A DNA stretch of 64,000 nt from Enchytraeus crypticus (GCA_905160935.1 CAJHZI010000314.1:122501-186500), one strand, 5' to 3'. Counted from the stretch's first letter, positions 33,205-44,637 are shown. Program-made: numbers and translations. Notes: generated by a model not told the origin, from the sequence alone.

Positions 33205-33515
33205 AAACGTCGTACAGAACTGAATACATGAAGAAGTTCTTGAAAGAGTCGGCACAGAGAGACAGTTAGTAAATGTGATGCGCAATGGAATGAAAATCTG
33301 GACAGGACATTGTATAAGGGGGAATGGATTGCTAAAGGATGTAATAGAAGGAAGAATGCAAGGGAAATGAGTTAGAGGAAGACCGACACATGGGATTCTG
33401 AATGATCTGATAACAAATTTTTATACAGAGATGAAAAGAAAAGTTGAGGATAGACTTATTTGGAAGAGTTCTATGCCATGGACCTGCCGTTGGGCAGTGC
33501 ACTGGACTACAGGAC
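33205..33515 (+). mobile_element. Non-LTR retrotransposon 3' fragment
   Basis: Plus-strand broken frame with WTGHCIRGNGLLKDVIEGRM, RGRPTHGILNDL and the 3' end CATGGACCTGCCGTTGGGCA. It ends about 50 bp from the exon 3 donor. Confidence 0.8.
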
Positions 33516-33562
33516 AACAAAGACAACGAGACAAGATTTATTAGATATTTATAAGATCAGAC

Positions 33563-33644
33563 CTCATTGATGAGAAAGAGAAGTTGAGTCACGTGACTCT
33601 CGCTCTCATGCTGTAGTTGACACTCTACTCCTCGCTGTCCAAGA
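33563..33644 (-). CDS. STXBP5: Tomosyn exon 3
   Basis: 82 nt. One base completes the preceding codon, then 27 codons LGQRGVECQLQHESESHVTQ followed by LLFLINE, matching tomosyn GRPGVECYCQHDSGAAVIQL and FLINE. The donor is an unusual GTCTGA. The acceptor lies at the end of a 490-bp CAA-type (GTT in sense) repeat tract, so triplet repeats stand in for the polypyrimidine tract. Confidence 0.9.
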
Positions 33645-34270
33645 CTGTCCGGTCAACAGCAACAACAACAACAACCACAGCAACAACAACAATAGCAACA
33701 ACAACAACAGCAAAAACCACAACAACAACAACCACAGCAACAACAACAACAATAGCAACAACAACAACAGCAACAACCACAACAGCAACAATAGCAACAA
33801 CAACAACAGCAAAAACCACAACAACAACAATAGCAACAACAACAGCAACACCAATAACAATAGCAACAGCAACAACAACAACAACCACAGCAACAACAAT
33901 AGCAACAACAACAACAGCAACAACCACAACAGCAACAATAGCAACAACAACAGCAACACCAATAGCAATAGTAACAGCAACAACAACAACAACCACAGCA
34001 ACAACAATAGCAACAACAACCACAACAACAACAATATAAACAACAACAGCAACACCAATAACAATAGCAACAACAACAATAACCACAGTAACAGCAACAA
34101 TAACAACAATTGCAAGAACAACAGCAACAGCAGCAGCATCGGTATGGGTGGTCAAAGAAAACTAAGTACCATGTACGAGATAATCAGTAATTCAGTCAAT
34201 CAATCAATATGACAATCAATTACTAACCCAATCAGTAAGTCAATCAATCAATCTATCGATGAATCAATCA
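33645..34270. repeat. CAA/CAG trinucleotide tract, then AATC repeats
   Basis: CAACAACAGCAACAACCACA-type tract from the exon 3 acceptor to about 34135, then AATCAATC 34195-34265. Long frames through it are low complexity. Confidence 0.95.
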
Positions 34271-34979
34271 AACCGATAACGTATTAATTAATTAATTAAT
34301 AATTCAATATTTCTTTCTTTCTTCTGTCGTTCATTCATTCTTTCATATATTCATTCATTCATATATGCACTTAACTCACAGTCAGATATCCTGAATGAGT
34401 TGTGATAGACGATGGTGAGAAATAAAATTTATTTTAAAAACTTGCTAAACAGTCGGTCGATAAAAAGAAGCAACAACAAAGCGTGCAAGATTGTATAGCA
34501 CTGTTAGGCCAGCATCACATTAATGTACAAGGTCACATATGTTTCACTGCGCTCAATACTCGAACAGTCTCTAACATTGCGGCGTATCGACTTCTAGTAT
34601 TTCTTAATATTTCCACTGAACTCGTTAATAAAGTACAGCGATTCGTAAGTAAGCGCCTTATTATATTTTTATTAAGTCACATCGGCGCTAATAAAAATAT
34701 AGCACATACACGAAATTGATTGGTTTTAATTGGGTATTGATCGGTTACATTAACTCTAGAAGTTAATATATTTCACCAGATATTACTAGTATTGCGGTCT
34801 GACCACTTAAGAATAGATCAAACGTCTACTGATCGTGTTTCAAGTGGGGACTAAGCAGAAGCTAACGACTACGATGGGAAACCACCTCAGAAGGCAGATT
34901 TCTTCACAATAAAGGTTTCATGTTAAGTCCAACCATGTAAGAGAGTATGAGATATGGATTTCAGTATATTAATGGCAGC

Positions 34980-35105
34980 TGGTAAAGCTAATGTTAACGT
35001 CAGTTTTCTGACTCGAAAGCGATTTCAGTGACGGGCGAGCCCAGGATTTGAACCTCGCACTTACTGATCCGCGGTCGAGTATCATACCGACATCGCCACT
35101 GGCCA
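34980..35105 (-). mobile_element. SINE family A
   Basis: Minus copy: GCCCAGGATTTGAACCTCGC, CGACATCGCCACTGGCCAG. Confidence 0.83.
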
Positions 35106-35122
35106 GTAGTGATAGATATACT

Positions 35123-35254
<132 letters not shown>

Positions 35255-35290
35255 GTAATTAATACTGCTAGCAAACAAAGCAGAGGATAC

Positions 35291-35388
35291 ATTTTGACTG
35301 CTCCAGTCTTTGTTCCTATCGCTAGTACTCTCTGTACACAGTCGTATGCCAGAGTCGAGGCTTGAAATGGTAGCCCATGGGTAGCGAT
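35291..35388 (-). CDS. STXBP5: Tomosyn exon 2
   Basis: 98 nt, phase 0 to phase 2. Encodes [20 protein letters not shown] then [12 protein letters not shown], the first blade strand of the tomosyn propeller (family: HGFPHQPSALAFDPVQK...LAIGTQTGAL). The acceptor is GTGTTAG. The donor AAAAT|GTATCC is followed within about 40 nt by a long TA dinucleotide run. Confidence 0.9.
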
Positions 35389-35439
35389 CTAACACAGCAA
35401 ACAAATAGACAAACATTGTGAGACATATAATACACTGCA

Positions 35440-35545
35440 TCTACACTGTGTTGCAATGTATGGTAATACATTGTGTATAGTTATACATATATAGCGTATA
35501 GCTATGTATACATAGTGTATAGTCATACATATATAGTGTATAGTT
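35440..35545. repeat. TATAGTGTATAGTTATACAT-type repeats
   Basis: Short degenerate tandem array starting about 55 bp upstream of exon 2. Confidence 0.75.
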
Positions 35546-35639
35546 TGTATAGCTATACGTCGGCTTTACAGCTGCTTTTATAGATCAGCTTTATGGCAGA
35601 GACGTGCCCGAAAACTTTTGACATCTCACCCTATGACTT

Positions 35640-35660
35640 AGGCCATTCTCTCTGTCTCTG

Positions 35661-35695
<35 letters not shown>

Positions 35696-35960
35696 GTGTA
35701 CTGCCAAGTAGCAGGTTCAAGGTACATATTCATACTCAAAGTCTGTTTTCTCGCTCCATAAGAGCACTCCTTAGATCAACAAGTTAATCCCTTCACAAAG
35801 TCTATGCCTTATCCATACCCTATTTAGCCTCTAGCTTGGGAAAAGTATGGCTTCTGAGGTGGTTTCCCGTTGACTTCCTCAGTTAGGTGGATTAATTACC
35901 ATTTAATCCTGGGAGAAAATATTTCATGGTGAGAAGCCATTAATAACGGCTTTTCTTGCA
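35640..35960 (+). mobile_element. (CT)n plus SINE-like family C
   Basis: CT run 35645-35695, then AGTGTACTGCCAAGTAGCAG, GTTCAAGGTACATATTCATA, CTCCATAAGAGCACTCCTTA and GCTTCTGAGGTGGTTTCCCG. A fuller copy than 12770. Confidence 0.7.
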
Positions 35961-36014
35961 TTTTACATCTTCTACTAAAAACTACACGACATCACGTGTA
36001 GAAAACTACACGTT

Positions 36015-36155
36015 TTTCTTGCTGGAGCCGGTGCCGACGGCGGAAAGCTACTCGACCTCGGATCAGTATGTACGGGGTTCAAATCCTGGGCTCGCCCGTC
36101 ACTGACATCGCTCTCGAGTGAGGAAACTGACGTTAATCTTAGCTTTACCAGCTTT
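36015..36155 (+). mobile_element. SINE family A
   Basis: GGAGCCGGTGCCGACGGCGG then TACGGGGTTCAAATCCTGGG. Confidence 0.85.
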
Positions 36156-36479
36156 TTCTATATTTACTGAGAATTCCGATGAAATCGTCGCCAGGGCCCG
36201 TATCCATTACGAGCTCAACGAGGCAGCTTAAGGGACGCTCAACACAAAGCAGAAATAAATTAGGATGCTCAAGCAGTTTTGTTCACTGAGGGTCGGGTAA
36301 TTGGATTCATTTAGAGCTTGAGCATTCTACGTGAAGACAGGTCTGAGGACGACTGGATGACAATAAACCTCTGTCAATGCTCTATCAGTCGCTAACAAGA
36401 AATCTGTTAACAAGTAACCGGCTAACAAATTGTTCTGACGTATAAAAGTGATGGGTAGTCAACTAGATAGGTACCACGG

Positions 36480-36830
36480 TAACGACCTTATCGCAATACC
36501 GCAGTATAGCATAGTATATAGCATTGGTATAGTTTTATATGTTATGCATATATCATAGCATATGCATTGGTACAGTTTTCCACTGGCTGGAGTCAGTGGC
36601 GATATCGGTAAGATATTCGACCGCGGATGAGTATGTGCGAGGTTCAAATCCTGGGCTCTCCCATCAATGACATCGCTTTCGAGTGAGGAAACGGACGTTA
36701 ACCTTAGCTTTACCAGCTTTTACCATAGTACAGCATAGTTTACACTTGTACCGTTTTCCATAGTACAGCATAGTATGCACTGGTACGGCTTTCCATAGTA
36801 CAGCAGAGTATGCACTGGTTCGGTAAGGTC
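36480..36830 (+). mobile_element. SINE family A inside short ATAGCATAGTATGCACTGGT repeats
   Basis: 36590-36720 is a family A copy. Units of CATAGTATGCACTGGTACGG lie on both sides, so the SINE split a small array. Confidence 0.78.
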
Positions 36831-37004
36831 TAAATCCGGAACTGACCGTGTGTATATTATTGAATGCATTTAGTGTGTAATACATAATTAGCAATCATGG
36901 ACAGAAGTAGGTCAAATCGTTAGGTGCAAAAACCTCTAAAACAACTTACAAGTACATGTATGCCAACGATTGCTCCAACTACCAATTGTTGTCTGGAGTT
37001 TGAT

Positions 37005-37260
37005 CTACCAAAAGCGCCAACCCCCCTTACTATGATTCAGAGATGTATGAGCACATATCTCTCTTAGTGCACTGCCTACTGGCAGGTCCATAGTATAGAT
37101 CTTTAAATCATCTAACATACCTAATATCGGCCTGCATCTGCATCTATTTCCTTCCACTGTACCTTCTATGACCTCTTTTATTAGACTTTCCCCTCTTAGA
37201 ATGTGTCCTATCCATCTCTTCTTCCTATTTCTTAATACATTTATCAACTGTCTATCTGTA
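37005..37260 (-). mobile_element. Non-LTR retrotransposon 3' fragment
   Basis: Minus frame MINVLRNRKKRWIGHILRGE, SLIKEVIEGTVEGNRCRCRP, ILGMLDDLK, with the 3' end on the left (AGTGCACTGCCTACTGGCAG). Confidence 0.82.
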
Positions 37261-37446
37261 CCAACTCTCTCCAGAACTTCTTCTGAGTGTACATAACACA
37301 GATAGATACGAATGGACTTATTTCATTTCAGTTCCATCTAATTTGTTAACAATAAACACCGCACAGAAAGGCCCAGATGGGCATAACTCAGACATTAATA
37401 CGTTAATGCATATCATTAATACATTAACAGATATAGCGTTGCGAAC

Positions 37447-37569
37447 CTTGCCCACTTTGAAGTGATCAGACGTCAGTCTTTCCTCTATTCCAGATTCAAC
37501 TCTCGACTCGGGACCTGTTGGTGATCCGCGAAACCCGTCGAGAAATCCGCGCAGTGAAATCTTCTTCAT
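37447..37569 (-). CDS. STXBP5: Tomosyn exon 1 (start codon)
   Basis: 41 codons beginning MKKISLRGFLDGF and ending SDHFKVGK, aligning with the tomosyn N-terminus (MKK...VLDGL...SEHFQLCK). The ATG chosen matches the family start. The donor after GGCAAG is GTTCGC, at a codon boundary. The 5' UTR and promoter are not recognised upstream. Confidence 0.88.
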
Positions 37570-39785
37570 TTTATCCAAAGTCTCGACTATAAGCTCTCTC
37601 TATACAAGCCTAACATACGAACACTGCCAAACCTTAAAATACACTGAAAGCTAACAAGAATGAGCGAGCTTAATCATAGCGTCATTTACCTGTTTCAAAA
37701 GAACATCAGTGGCGAAACGAGCACTAACTCTAAGCATGTCTGTTGTCTACATGTGTGCCTATATTATGTAGAACTTAGACTATACTCTCTTCATAACAAA
37801 AATCAATACAGGTTCCTAGTTAAACCCATAAAGCTAATTAGCTGTATAAGCTCTCTATATATATATGCATTTTCAGCGTACGGTATTCTATGCCTAAGCC
37901 TAGTCTAATAGTCTAAGTCTAGATCAGAGCGTCTGTTAGACTAAGCTTAGTGCCTATAGTCTAAGCCTGGATCACAGCTTGAGATAGTTTAGGGACTTTA
38001 GGCTAAGAGTCTGAGAGTCAAGGCTTAGAGCCTAGATAAAAGCACGTGAGGGACTAGGCTTAGACCGTAGAAGACTATAAGTGAATCGGCATCAGAAAAA
38101 ATCTTACCACATCGGTTCAGGAGTCGATGGCAGGCTAGACTGTTCATCACAGTTCATTGTCGCTAAACTATCGCTTTCGAGTGTGGAAACTGACGTTAAC
38201 ATTAGCTTTACATTTAGCATATTTATCCATATGTCAATTTAAGTCATTTGTCCATTTACCTGTCCAATGAATATCTAAATATGTGATCGGACTGCCCGTT
38301 GATCGAGCTGGTTCTTTACATTTCATTCGCATGGATCATTTAAAAACCGTTCAAGAAGTTACCTGACGCTCTGATAAAATTCTAAATTAACTACATCTGC
38401 AACATTTTATAGAGTACAAAATTATTGCCTATTTTAGCACGGCATAATGCAAGCGTAGTATTAATATAGACTACTCTATAAAAAATCATTCAACAGAAGT
38501 AAAAAGCTACTGTTGCCTTTACGGTAATTATCAAACTACAGTCGAAATGGTATAGGCCTAATTGAATTATATTTGACATAGCCGACAAACTAAAATTGCT
38601 ATGCTCAAATTTAAATTAATTATTTCTTAGAAATCAACAGCAGATTTTTCTATTAACTCTCTCGAGATTAGTAGTAGATTTAATTAAATCAATCTACAGG
38701 TTGACTCGCAAGTTTTTACACATCACCCTACTAAATAACGGCTGAAAGCTGATGTAGGCAATGTAACCACGACTGGCGGAGGTTGCATTCCCGCCTCGAT
38801 GACTGCTGAAAACTCAATCAAAATGCGAGCTCGCTTGTGACGACAATAGACCGATAAAGTCTACGTTATAATGAGTTTTAATGTGATTGTGCTGAATATC
38901 TCTTCCATCACATAACCGTCGCAATAAACGTTAAAGTTTGCTTTGGTATTTTTAAGTGATATAACAGAGAATTTGATATAACTTAAACGATTTTGTCCTT
39001 TCTTTTCACAAGAAATGTATGTAATTGGTCACTCATTATGCAGTATTTTATTTGACAAGGTGTGAATTGATATATAAATTAAATTAAATTAAAACTGAAA
39101 AAATTGGGTCTGGGCGTATATTGAGATAAACTAATATTTTATAAAAGCGATATTTGAGTATGGCTAGAAGTCAAAGTCAGTTACTGCATTTACTGACAAT
39201 GCTTACAACCCATACAGCGCTGTAGTGCCGCCAGATGATTGGTTTTGAATTGCAAAATTTTGAAAATTGTCATCTAAAAATGAAAGAGTATGTGTCAGCC
39301 TCATTACGTTTCATCACTGGTTACAATTGATTCTCTTTCTTTTGACTGCTTTTACGAATTTTTAATTTCTTATACCTTTTGGACTATATTATATTTTGCT
39401 TGTTGGTCTGAATTTTATTCCATATAGTGCTCGATGTTGTCATAGACAGAGGTAGGTATTTAGTTGCTGTTGAGCATTGCTCTGGCAATGATATCGAAGT
39501 ACCACAGCGAGCAGGTTTGACAGCCGTATTTTGCCAGAGACGTCCCTGACATCTCGTTCAGCAGCGGAACTGAGCGTTAAGCACGTTATATTGCATTCAA
39601 TCTGTAACTGATTACCGGCCGAGTTTGTAAAAGCTAATGGTAACGCTAATGTTAACGACAGTTTTCTCACTCGAGCGATGTCAGTGACGGGTGAGCCCAG
39701 GAGTTCAACCCCGCACATACTGATCCGCGGAGGAATATCCTATATTCAAATATTTTAATAATAACTTTTGTACTATTAACAATTC

Positions 39786-39821
<36 letters not shown>

Positions 39822-39997
39822 CACACGTTCTTATATACAACCACCACGCAAGCCTAAGGTCATCACGGTTTTCAATACTTTTAAACCAAATTAGCATAGT
39901 ACATAACAGAACATAACGTAAAATACTTCACTGATTAAATAGAGCGTTATCAAACAGTTCAGTATGTATGGCGCAGTCGATATACAGTGATATTCCA

Positions 39998-40164
39998 AAA
40001 ACATCATCATCATCATCGTCATCGTCATCGTCGTCGTCGTCGTCATCGTCATCGTCATCATCATCATCGTCATCGTCATCGGCATCATCATCATCATCAT
40101 CATCATCATCATTATCATCATCATCTGTATCATCATCTGTATCATCATCATCATCATCATCTGT

Positions 40165-40202
<38 letters not shown>

Positions 40203-40330
40203 TATCATCATCATCATCATCTGTATCATCATCATCATCATCATCATCATCATTATCATCCCTTAAATCCCAGTTTAAACAGGGTCGGGATACGAATAGA
40301 CTATTTTCGACTCGTTTTAGTGATATTCCA
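39998..40330 (+). repeat. (ATC)n/(GTC)n run with GTCGGGAT module
   Basis: 260 bp of ATC/GTC/CTGT triplets, then CCCTTAAATCCCAGTTTAAA and CAGGGTCGGGATACGAATAG. Long His, Ser, Met or Asp frames here are triplet artefacts. Confidence 0.9.
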
Positions 40331-41002
40331 AACATATAATAGTAGAAATATACAATAACATTAGGATACGTTCGTTATCTCACATAAGGACGATGTAAGG
40401 GACGTTAAAGGACCGATAAGTCTTATTTACACAACGTTAATGCTTAAAGCTAACTTATGACGAGAAAGATAGGACGGGTTTCCTCGAGTTATGATCTGCT
40501 AAAATTTGTTAAAACCTGCTAATTCTATAAAATTCTTGGTTTTCAAATAGCAGGTCAAGATAGGCGATTTTGAAATAACAACGCAGCAATTATACAAAAA
40601 CGATTTCAACAAAATCAACAAATACGTTCAAGTTTTTTAATGTCTCTCTCTCAGTGCCTGAAGGCAGGTCCACGGCCTATAATGCATTTCCTTTGCTTTC
40701 CAGCTATCATTTCTACATAATACGTTATCACCCAGTGCTATAGATTCATCAAAAGCTTCAAAATAGCATTAAATGTGTTATACAAGCAGAAGTAGCAATA
40801 AGCTCCTGTCAAGTAAATCGTCACAAAATCCGTAGCATTGTATACAGGACTCTTCAAAATAGATTAGCTAAAGAAGACAATGGAAAATCACCTCAGAAGC
40901 AACATTTTCTAAACTAGTCAATATTCAAGTTAGGCACCTCCTCTACACTGAGAGATAGACATGGCTGGGAGTCCAAACTTCTCTTGATCAATGGTGCGCT
41001 CT

Positions 41003-41145
41003 TTACCGACATCGCCACTGGCTGGAGTCAGTGGCGATGTCGGTAAGATATTCGATCACGGATCAGTATGTGCGAAGTTCTGGGCTCGCCCGTCACTGAC
41101 ATCGCTTTCGAGTGAGGAAACTGACGTTAATATTAGCTTTACCAG
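41003..41145 (+). mobile_element. SINE family A with inverted 5' end
   Basis: Full copy starting at 41021. Its first bases CAGTGGCGATGTCGGTAA (41029-41046) have an exact inverted copy at 41003-41020, leaving an 8-bp loop. Confidence 0.85.
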
Positions 41146-42179
41146 CCTTTTTATCACTGGTTGCTCTAGAGTGGGCGAGAAAGTGTACTGCTAGTATAAA
41201 TACGTGCCATGGACCTGCCAAGTGGCAGACCATTAGAGACAACAAAACGGCAAATTAAAATGTGGAAGATATCAAATCAATATAACATCGTCACTGTCCT
41301 CAACTGTTTACTTATCATGAAAAAGATGGACGGCACTCGGACAGAAATTAAGTTTCATCAGAACCTAAGAAAAAGAAAAATAGCTTAATGCAGTCTAGAC
41401 GATTTGATGGAGTTCTTACTTGTAGCAAGCGAAATAGGAGATTTCGCTTGTGTCCTACAATCGAATAACTACAAATAAAATCTACAAATGTAGGCTCAAT
41501 ACTCAAGAAAATTATCAATTTTTGACAGGCAAATGTCATCAATTTGTTTGTCCAAATATTATCCTCTAAATCTCTACCAATAGAGGAACACCACAACATT
41601 ACCAATGATCTCGTAGCAACCTCTTGGCCCTAATGTCATCGGTGGAATAGGAAAGGCGACGTTAAACAGCTTTATCCCGCGCTACAAGCTGTGCAGCTGC
41701 TGTTACTTCAACCCTATTGCAGTTTTCATCTGTACACTTGCATACAGTTTTAGAAAACTTAAACAACAGTTCAAATGGGACGCTTTATATATTTAAGTTG
41801 ATATGCCCAGAAACAACCTGGGTAGAATTTACAGCCTCTGGCCTTCTGAGCATCAGGAATGTGCTATCAACTGGGCTAGCAAAGAAATGAGCGAATCCTA
41901 TTAAATTGTCATATCAATATTCTATATTCTAATTTAATAAACACTATTAATGCAGGCATTCTTGCAAAACTTAAAATACGTAAGATGTAAACCCCGCACA
42001 CGTCAAATCGTCCATATATTTAACTGTTTGTTATCTCTTAACTAACAGGTCAACGCTACTTATGCATTATCTGCAGTCAAACCAATCCTTAATCAATATT
42101 ACGTCAATACAACAAGACAAAACAACAATACGATGCAATACTGTGAACTGTCACGAGATACATAAATACGCAAACACAT

Positions 42180-42567
42180 CATTCAATGTGTGATAGACCT
42201 TAGGCTATCCGTAACACATAGACCTAGGCTATCTGTAGCACATAGACCTAGGCTATCTGTAACACATAAATGTGTGATTAAACTCAGGCTATATGTAACA
42301 CATCATTCAATGTGTTTGTAGACCTAGGCTATGTGTAACACATCATTCAATGTGTTAATAGTCCTAGGCTATATGTAACACATCATTCAATGTGTTCGTA
42401 GACCTAGGCTGTATGTAACACATCATTCAATGTGTTGTAGACCTAGACTGTCTGTAACACATCATTCAATGTGTTAATAGACCTAGGCTATACGTAACAC
42501 ATCATTCAATGTGTTCGTAGACCTAAGCTATATGTAACACATCATTCAATGTGTTCGTAGACCTTGG
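42180..42567. repeat. About 40-bp tandem array starting at the Mondo stop codon
   Basis: About 9 units ACACATCATTCAATGTGTTC then GTAGACCTAGGCTATATGTA. The unit nearest the gene runs into the stop codon. ATTCAATG and CATTGAAT-like inverted bits (CATCATTCAATGTG) give each unit internal symmetry. Confidence 0.93.
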
Positions 42568-42812
42568 CTATCTCTCGAAGCAGGCACCATTCTGTCTCGA
42601 CGACTTGGAGAAAGAAGGCGGATCGACGGAAGTGGAAATAAAGACAGGCGGAGAAGAAGCGGAGGAAGAGGTGGAGACGACAGTGTTACCACTGCTGTCG
42701 ATGTGACTGCGACCAATGGTAGCACTGAGCTCTAGAGCTTCCCGTGGGAGGTTTTCCGGTGTTATCATGAACGACGTCTTCTTGCTGATGTGACGAAACA
42801 CTGGCGTCGTGT
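42568..42812 (-). CDS. MLXIP: Mondo-like gene, last coding exon with stop
   Basis: 245 nt: TTPVFRHISKKTSFMITPEN, LPREALELSATIGRS, a Ser-rich tail, and the end SSRQNGACFER then TAG. The first half aligns with the vertebrate C-terminus (VLNSLRQLSTSTSILTDPSL). The acceptor GTTATTTCAG is the end of a 30-bp repeat array. Another array begins at the stop codon on the other side. Confidence 0.9.
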
Positions 42813-42814
42813 CT

Positions 42815-43125
42815 GAAATAACAATAACATTGATAGGAATAACATTGATTGGAATAACAATGATAGGAATAACATTGATTGGAATAACAATGATAGGAAT
42901 AACATTGATTGGAATAACAATGATAGGAATAACATTGATTAGAATAACATTGATAGGAATAACATTGATTGGAATAACAATGATAGGAATAACATTGATT
43001 GGAATAACAATGATAGGAATAACATTGATTGGAATAACAATGATAGGAATAACATTGATTGGAATAACAATGATAGGAATAACATTGATTGGAATAACAA
43101 TGATAGGAATAACATTGATCATCAT
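42815..43125. repeat. 30-bp tandem array abutting last Mondo exon
   Basis: Units GGAATAACATTGATTGGAAT then AACAATGATA, about 10 copies, ending at the acceptor (sense strand ...TTATTGTTATTTCAG). Confidence 0.95.
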
Positions 43126-43210
43126 CATCATCTTCCCTTAAATCCCAGCTTAACCAGGGTCGGGATACAAATAGACTTTCTCCAGTCCTCCCTGTCCCAC
43201 ACCATAATGA
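43126..43210 (+). mobile_element. GTCGGGAT module
   Basis: ATCATCATCATCTTCCCTTA, AATCCCAGCTTAACCAGGGT, CGGGATACAAATAGAC, TCCTCCCTGTCCCACACCAT: the cleanest copy. Confidence 0.82.
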
Positions 43211-43259
43211 TAGGAATAGCAGTGATAGCAATAATAATTATAACAATAACGTTGATAAC

Positions 43260-43395
43260 AAGAGCTGGTAAAGCTAGGATTAACATCAGTTTCCTCACTC
43301 GAAAGCGATGTCAGTGACGGGCGAGCCCAGGATTTGAACCCCGCACCTACTGATCTGCGGTCGAGTATCTTACCTACTTCGCCACTGGCTCCAGC
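43260..43395 (-). mobile_element. SINE family A
   Basis: Minus copy ending CGCCACTGGCTCCAGCCA. Confidence 0.85.
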
Positions 43396-43629
43396 CAACA
43401 CAATAACAATGATAACAGTAACAATGACAGCAATACCAATGATAACAGCACAATAGTAATAAGAGCAATGATACCAATAACAATACATTATCATGTCTGC
43501 AACAACAACCATACAACAAGTCATGGGAGCTGATAGCTTTAATATCTGATTTTAAAGTTCAATTTAAACGTTTGGCTCACCATTCAATACTAGCTCTGTA
43601 TTATATTTAGTAACGTTATATATATAAGG

Positions 43630-43729
43630 CACAACAAGTGCATAAATAGCCTGAAGGCACAAGAAGAGCATAACTAGCCTGAAGGCACAAGAGGAGTATA
43701 ATTAGCCAGAAGGCACATGAAGAGCATAC
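43630..43729. repeat. MLXIP: Echoes of Mondo exon 6 donor, 3 copies
   Basis: Units of about 28-33 bp reading on the minus strand GTGCCTTCAGGCTAGTTATG. The true edge is GTGCCTTTAGGCTAAGTATG with CTCTTC after it. The exact CTAAGTATGC donor is lost in every echo (CTAATTATAC, CTAGTTATGC, CTATTTATGC). Confidence 0.85.
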
Positions 43730-43859
43730 TTAGCCTAAAGGCACTGAGAGTGAAGAACTCCTGACTCCACCTCCTGACAGTCTCAGGGAAGTCTGTCATG
43801 GATGACGAGGCCACCAGACGATTGTACGACTCAAAGAACGGACGAATGAGCAAACCAAA
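43730..43859 (-). CDS. MLXIP: Mondo-like gene, DCD/WMC core exon
   Basis: 130 nt: FGLLIRPFFESYNRLVASSS, MTDFPETVRRWSQEFFTLSA, FRL, matching SILIRPLFESFNGMVSTASL and the tail WLDQYCSLPALRP. Acceptor TCGCTCAG, donor CTAA|GTATGC. Three degenerate copies of the exon end and donor follow in the intron. Confidence 0.93.
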
Positions 43860-43899
43860 CTGAGCGAGAAATACCTGAGTTAAGAATCGTTCAACCAAT

Positions 43900-44110
43900 C
43901 ACGTGTAGCGTTACATCCTTACATATCACAACTCTGTATAGCACAGCCAATCACGTGCAACGTTACAACCTTAAATATCAGAACTTTATGTAGTACAGCC
44001 AATTACGTACAACATTACAACCTTACAGACTCCTACTCTATACAATACAGCCAATCATGTGCAACGTTACAACCTTACATATTACAACTCTATGCCGCAC
44101 AAGTAACATG
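43900..44110. repeat. About 65-bp tandem array
   Basis: Units of CAGCCAATCACGTGCAACGT then TACAACCTTACATATCA, 3-4 copies, upstream of exon 6. Several copies carry CACGTG or CGTGCA. Confidence 0.8.
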
Positions 44111-44394
44111 CAAAATAACCGATCACTTTATAGGCACTATACGAGTGTATTTATGAAATATATAATAAATCATAGAAAACATTAACAACAAAATAAAACT
44201 AAACAATACAATCTTAATAATAATTAATACTAATAAAGTCTTAATGTAATAATATACCAACGTACATATCACTAAAACACAATTCATCCAAGCCAATTGA
44301 CCGTATGTTGCAGAGAAATAAGATCCTAAACGGTGCCGGTGCAGCGATCACACGATGATAAAAGCTAAATACAAATATACACAGTCCAAAAAGT

Positions 44395-44490
44395 ACATCC
44401 AATAAATAAATATAAAGTGCACCCAATAAATAAATATAGATTACACCCAATAAATAAATATAAATTACACCCAAAGAATAAATATAGAGA
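44395..44490. repeat. 25-bp tandem array near exon 5 donor
   Basis: Units CAATAAATAAATATAAATTA CACC, 4 copies. Confidence 0.85.
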
Positions 44491-44510
44491 GTTTTAGAAG
44501 GAAAGGATAC

Positions 44511-44637
44511 GAGATAGAATTTCCAGTTGCGATGGATGTTACTGCGCACATAGCTGTAGAACATTTGTTCCATGGTCACTGACGAAGTTGTCTGAGTCTG
44601 CTTCACCCCATCTGCCGGCAGGATCTCGTGGTAATGC
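44511..44637 (-). CDS. MLXIP: Mondo-like gene, start of DCD/WMC domain
   Basis: 127 nt: HYHEILPADGVKQTQTTSSV, TMEQMFYSYVRSNIHRNWKF, YL. It matches the vertebrate run CQQLLPATGVP...F..YV....NWKFW. Acceptor GCTTTCAG, donor ATCTC|GTATCC. A 25-bp tandem repeat starts about 20 bp into the intron. Confidence 0.93.

Larger units (their letters stand above)
37570..42180. other. Intergenic region between tomosyn and Mondo-like genes
   Basis: No gene that I can support. Short unmatched frames at 37660-37908 (plus) and 41348-41605 (minus) lack coding hallmarks. 37900-38060 has diffuse GTCTAAGCCTAGATC-type repetition. SINE family A: a 3' fragment at about 38165-38215 and a minus copy at 39625-39735. A GTGCTCGATGTTGTC module is at 39425, a CT run at 39790-39820, and an (ATC)n run plus GTCGGGAT module at 39998-40330. 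LINE 3' ends are at 40640-40690 and 41205-41240. The rest is AT-rich. Confidence 0.7.

Noticed and set aside
33606..34155. Long Leu-, Val- and Thr-rich open frames on both strands
   Set aside because: All come from the CAA/CAG triplet tract; only 33563-33644 is coding, in another frame.
39891..40358. Poly-Ser, poly-His, poly-Met and poly-Asp frames
   Set aside because: Triplet repeat read in different frames, with no family match.
42809..43231. Long frames with Ile-rich or Tyr/Ser-rich repeats
   Set aside because: They read the intronic 30-bp array. Only the part below 42812 is the last Mondo exon.
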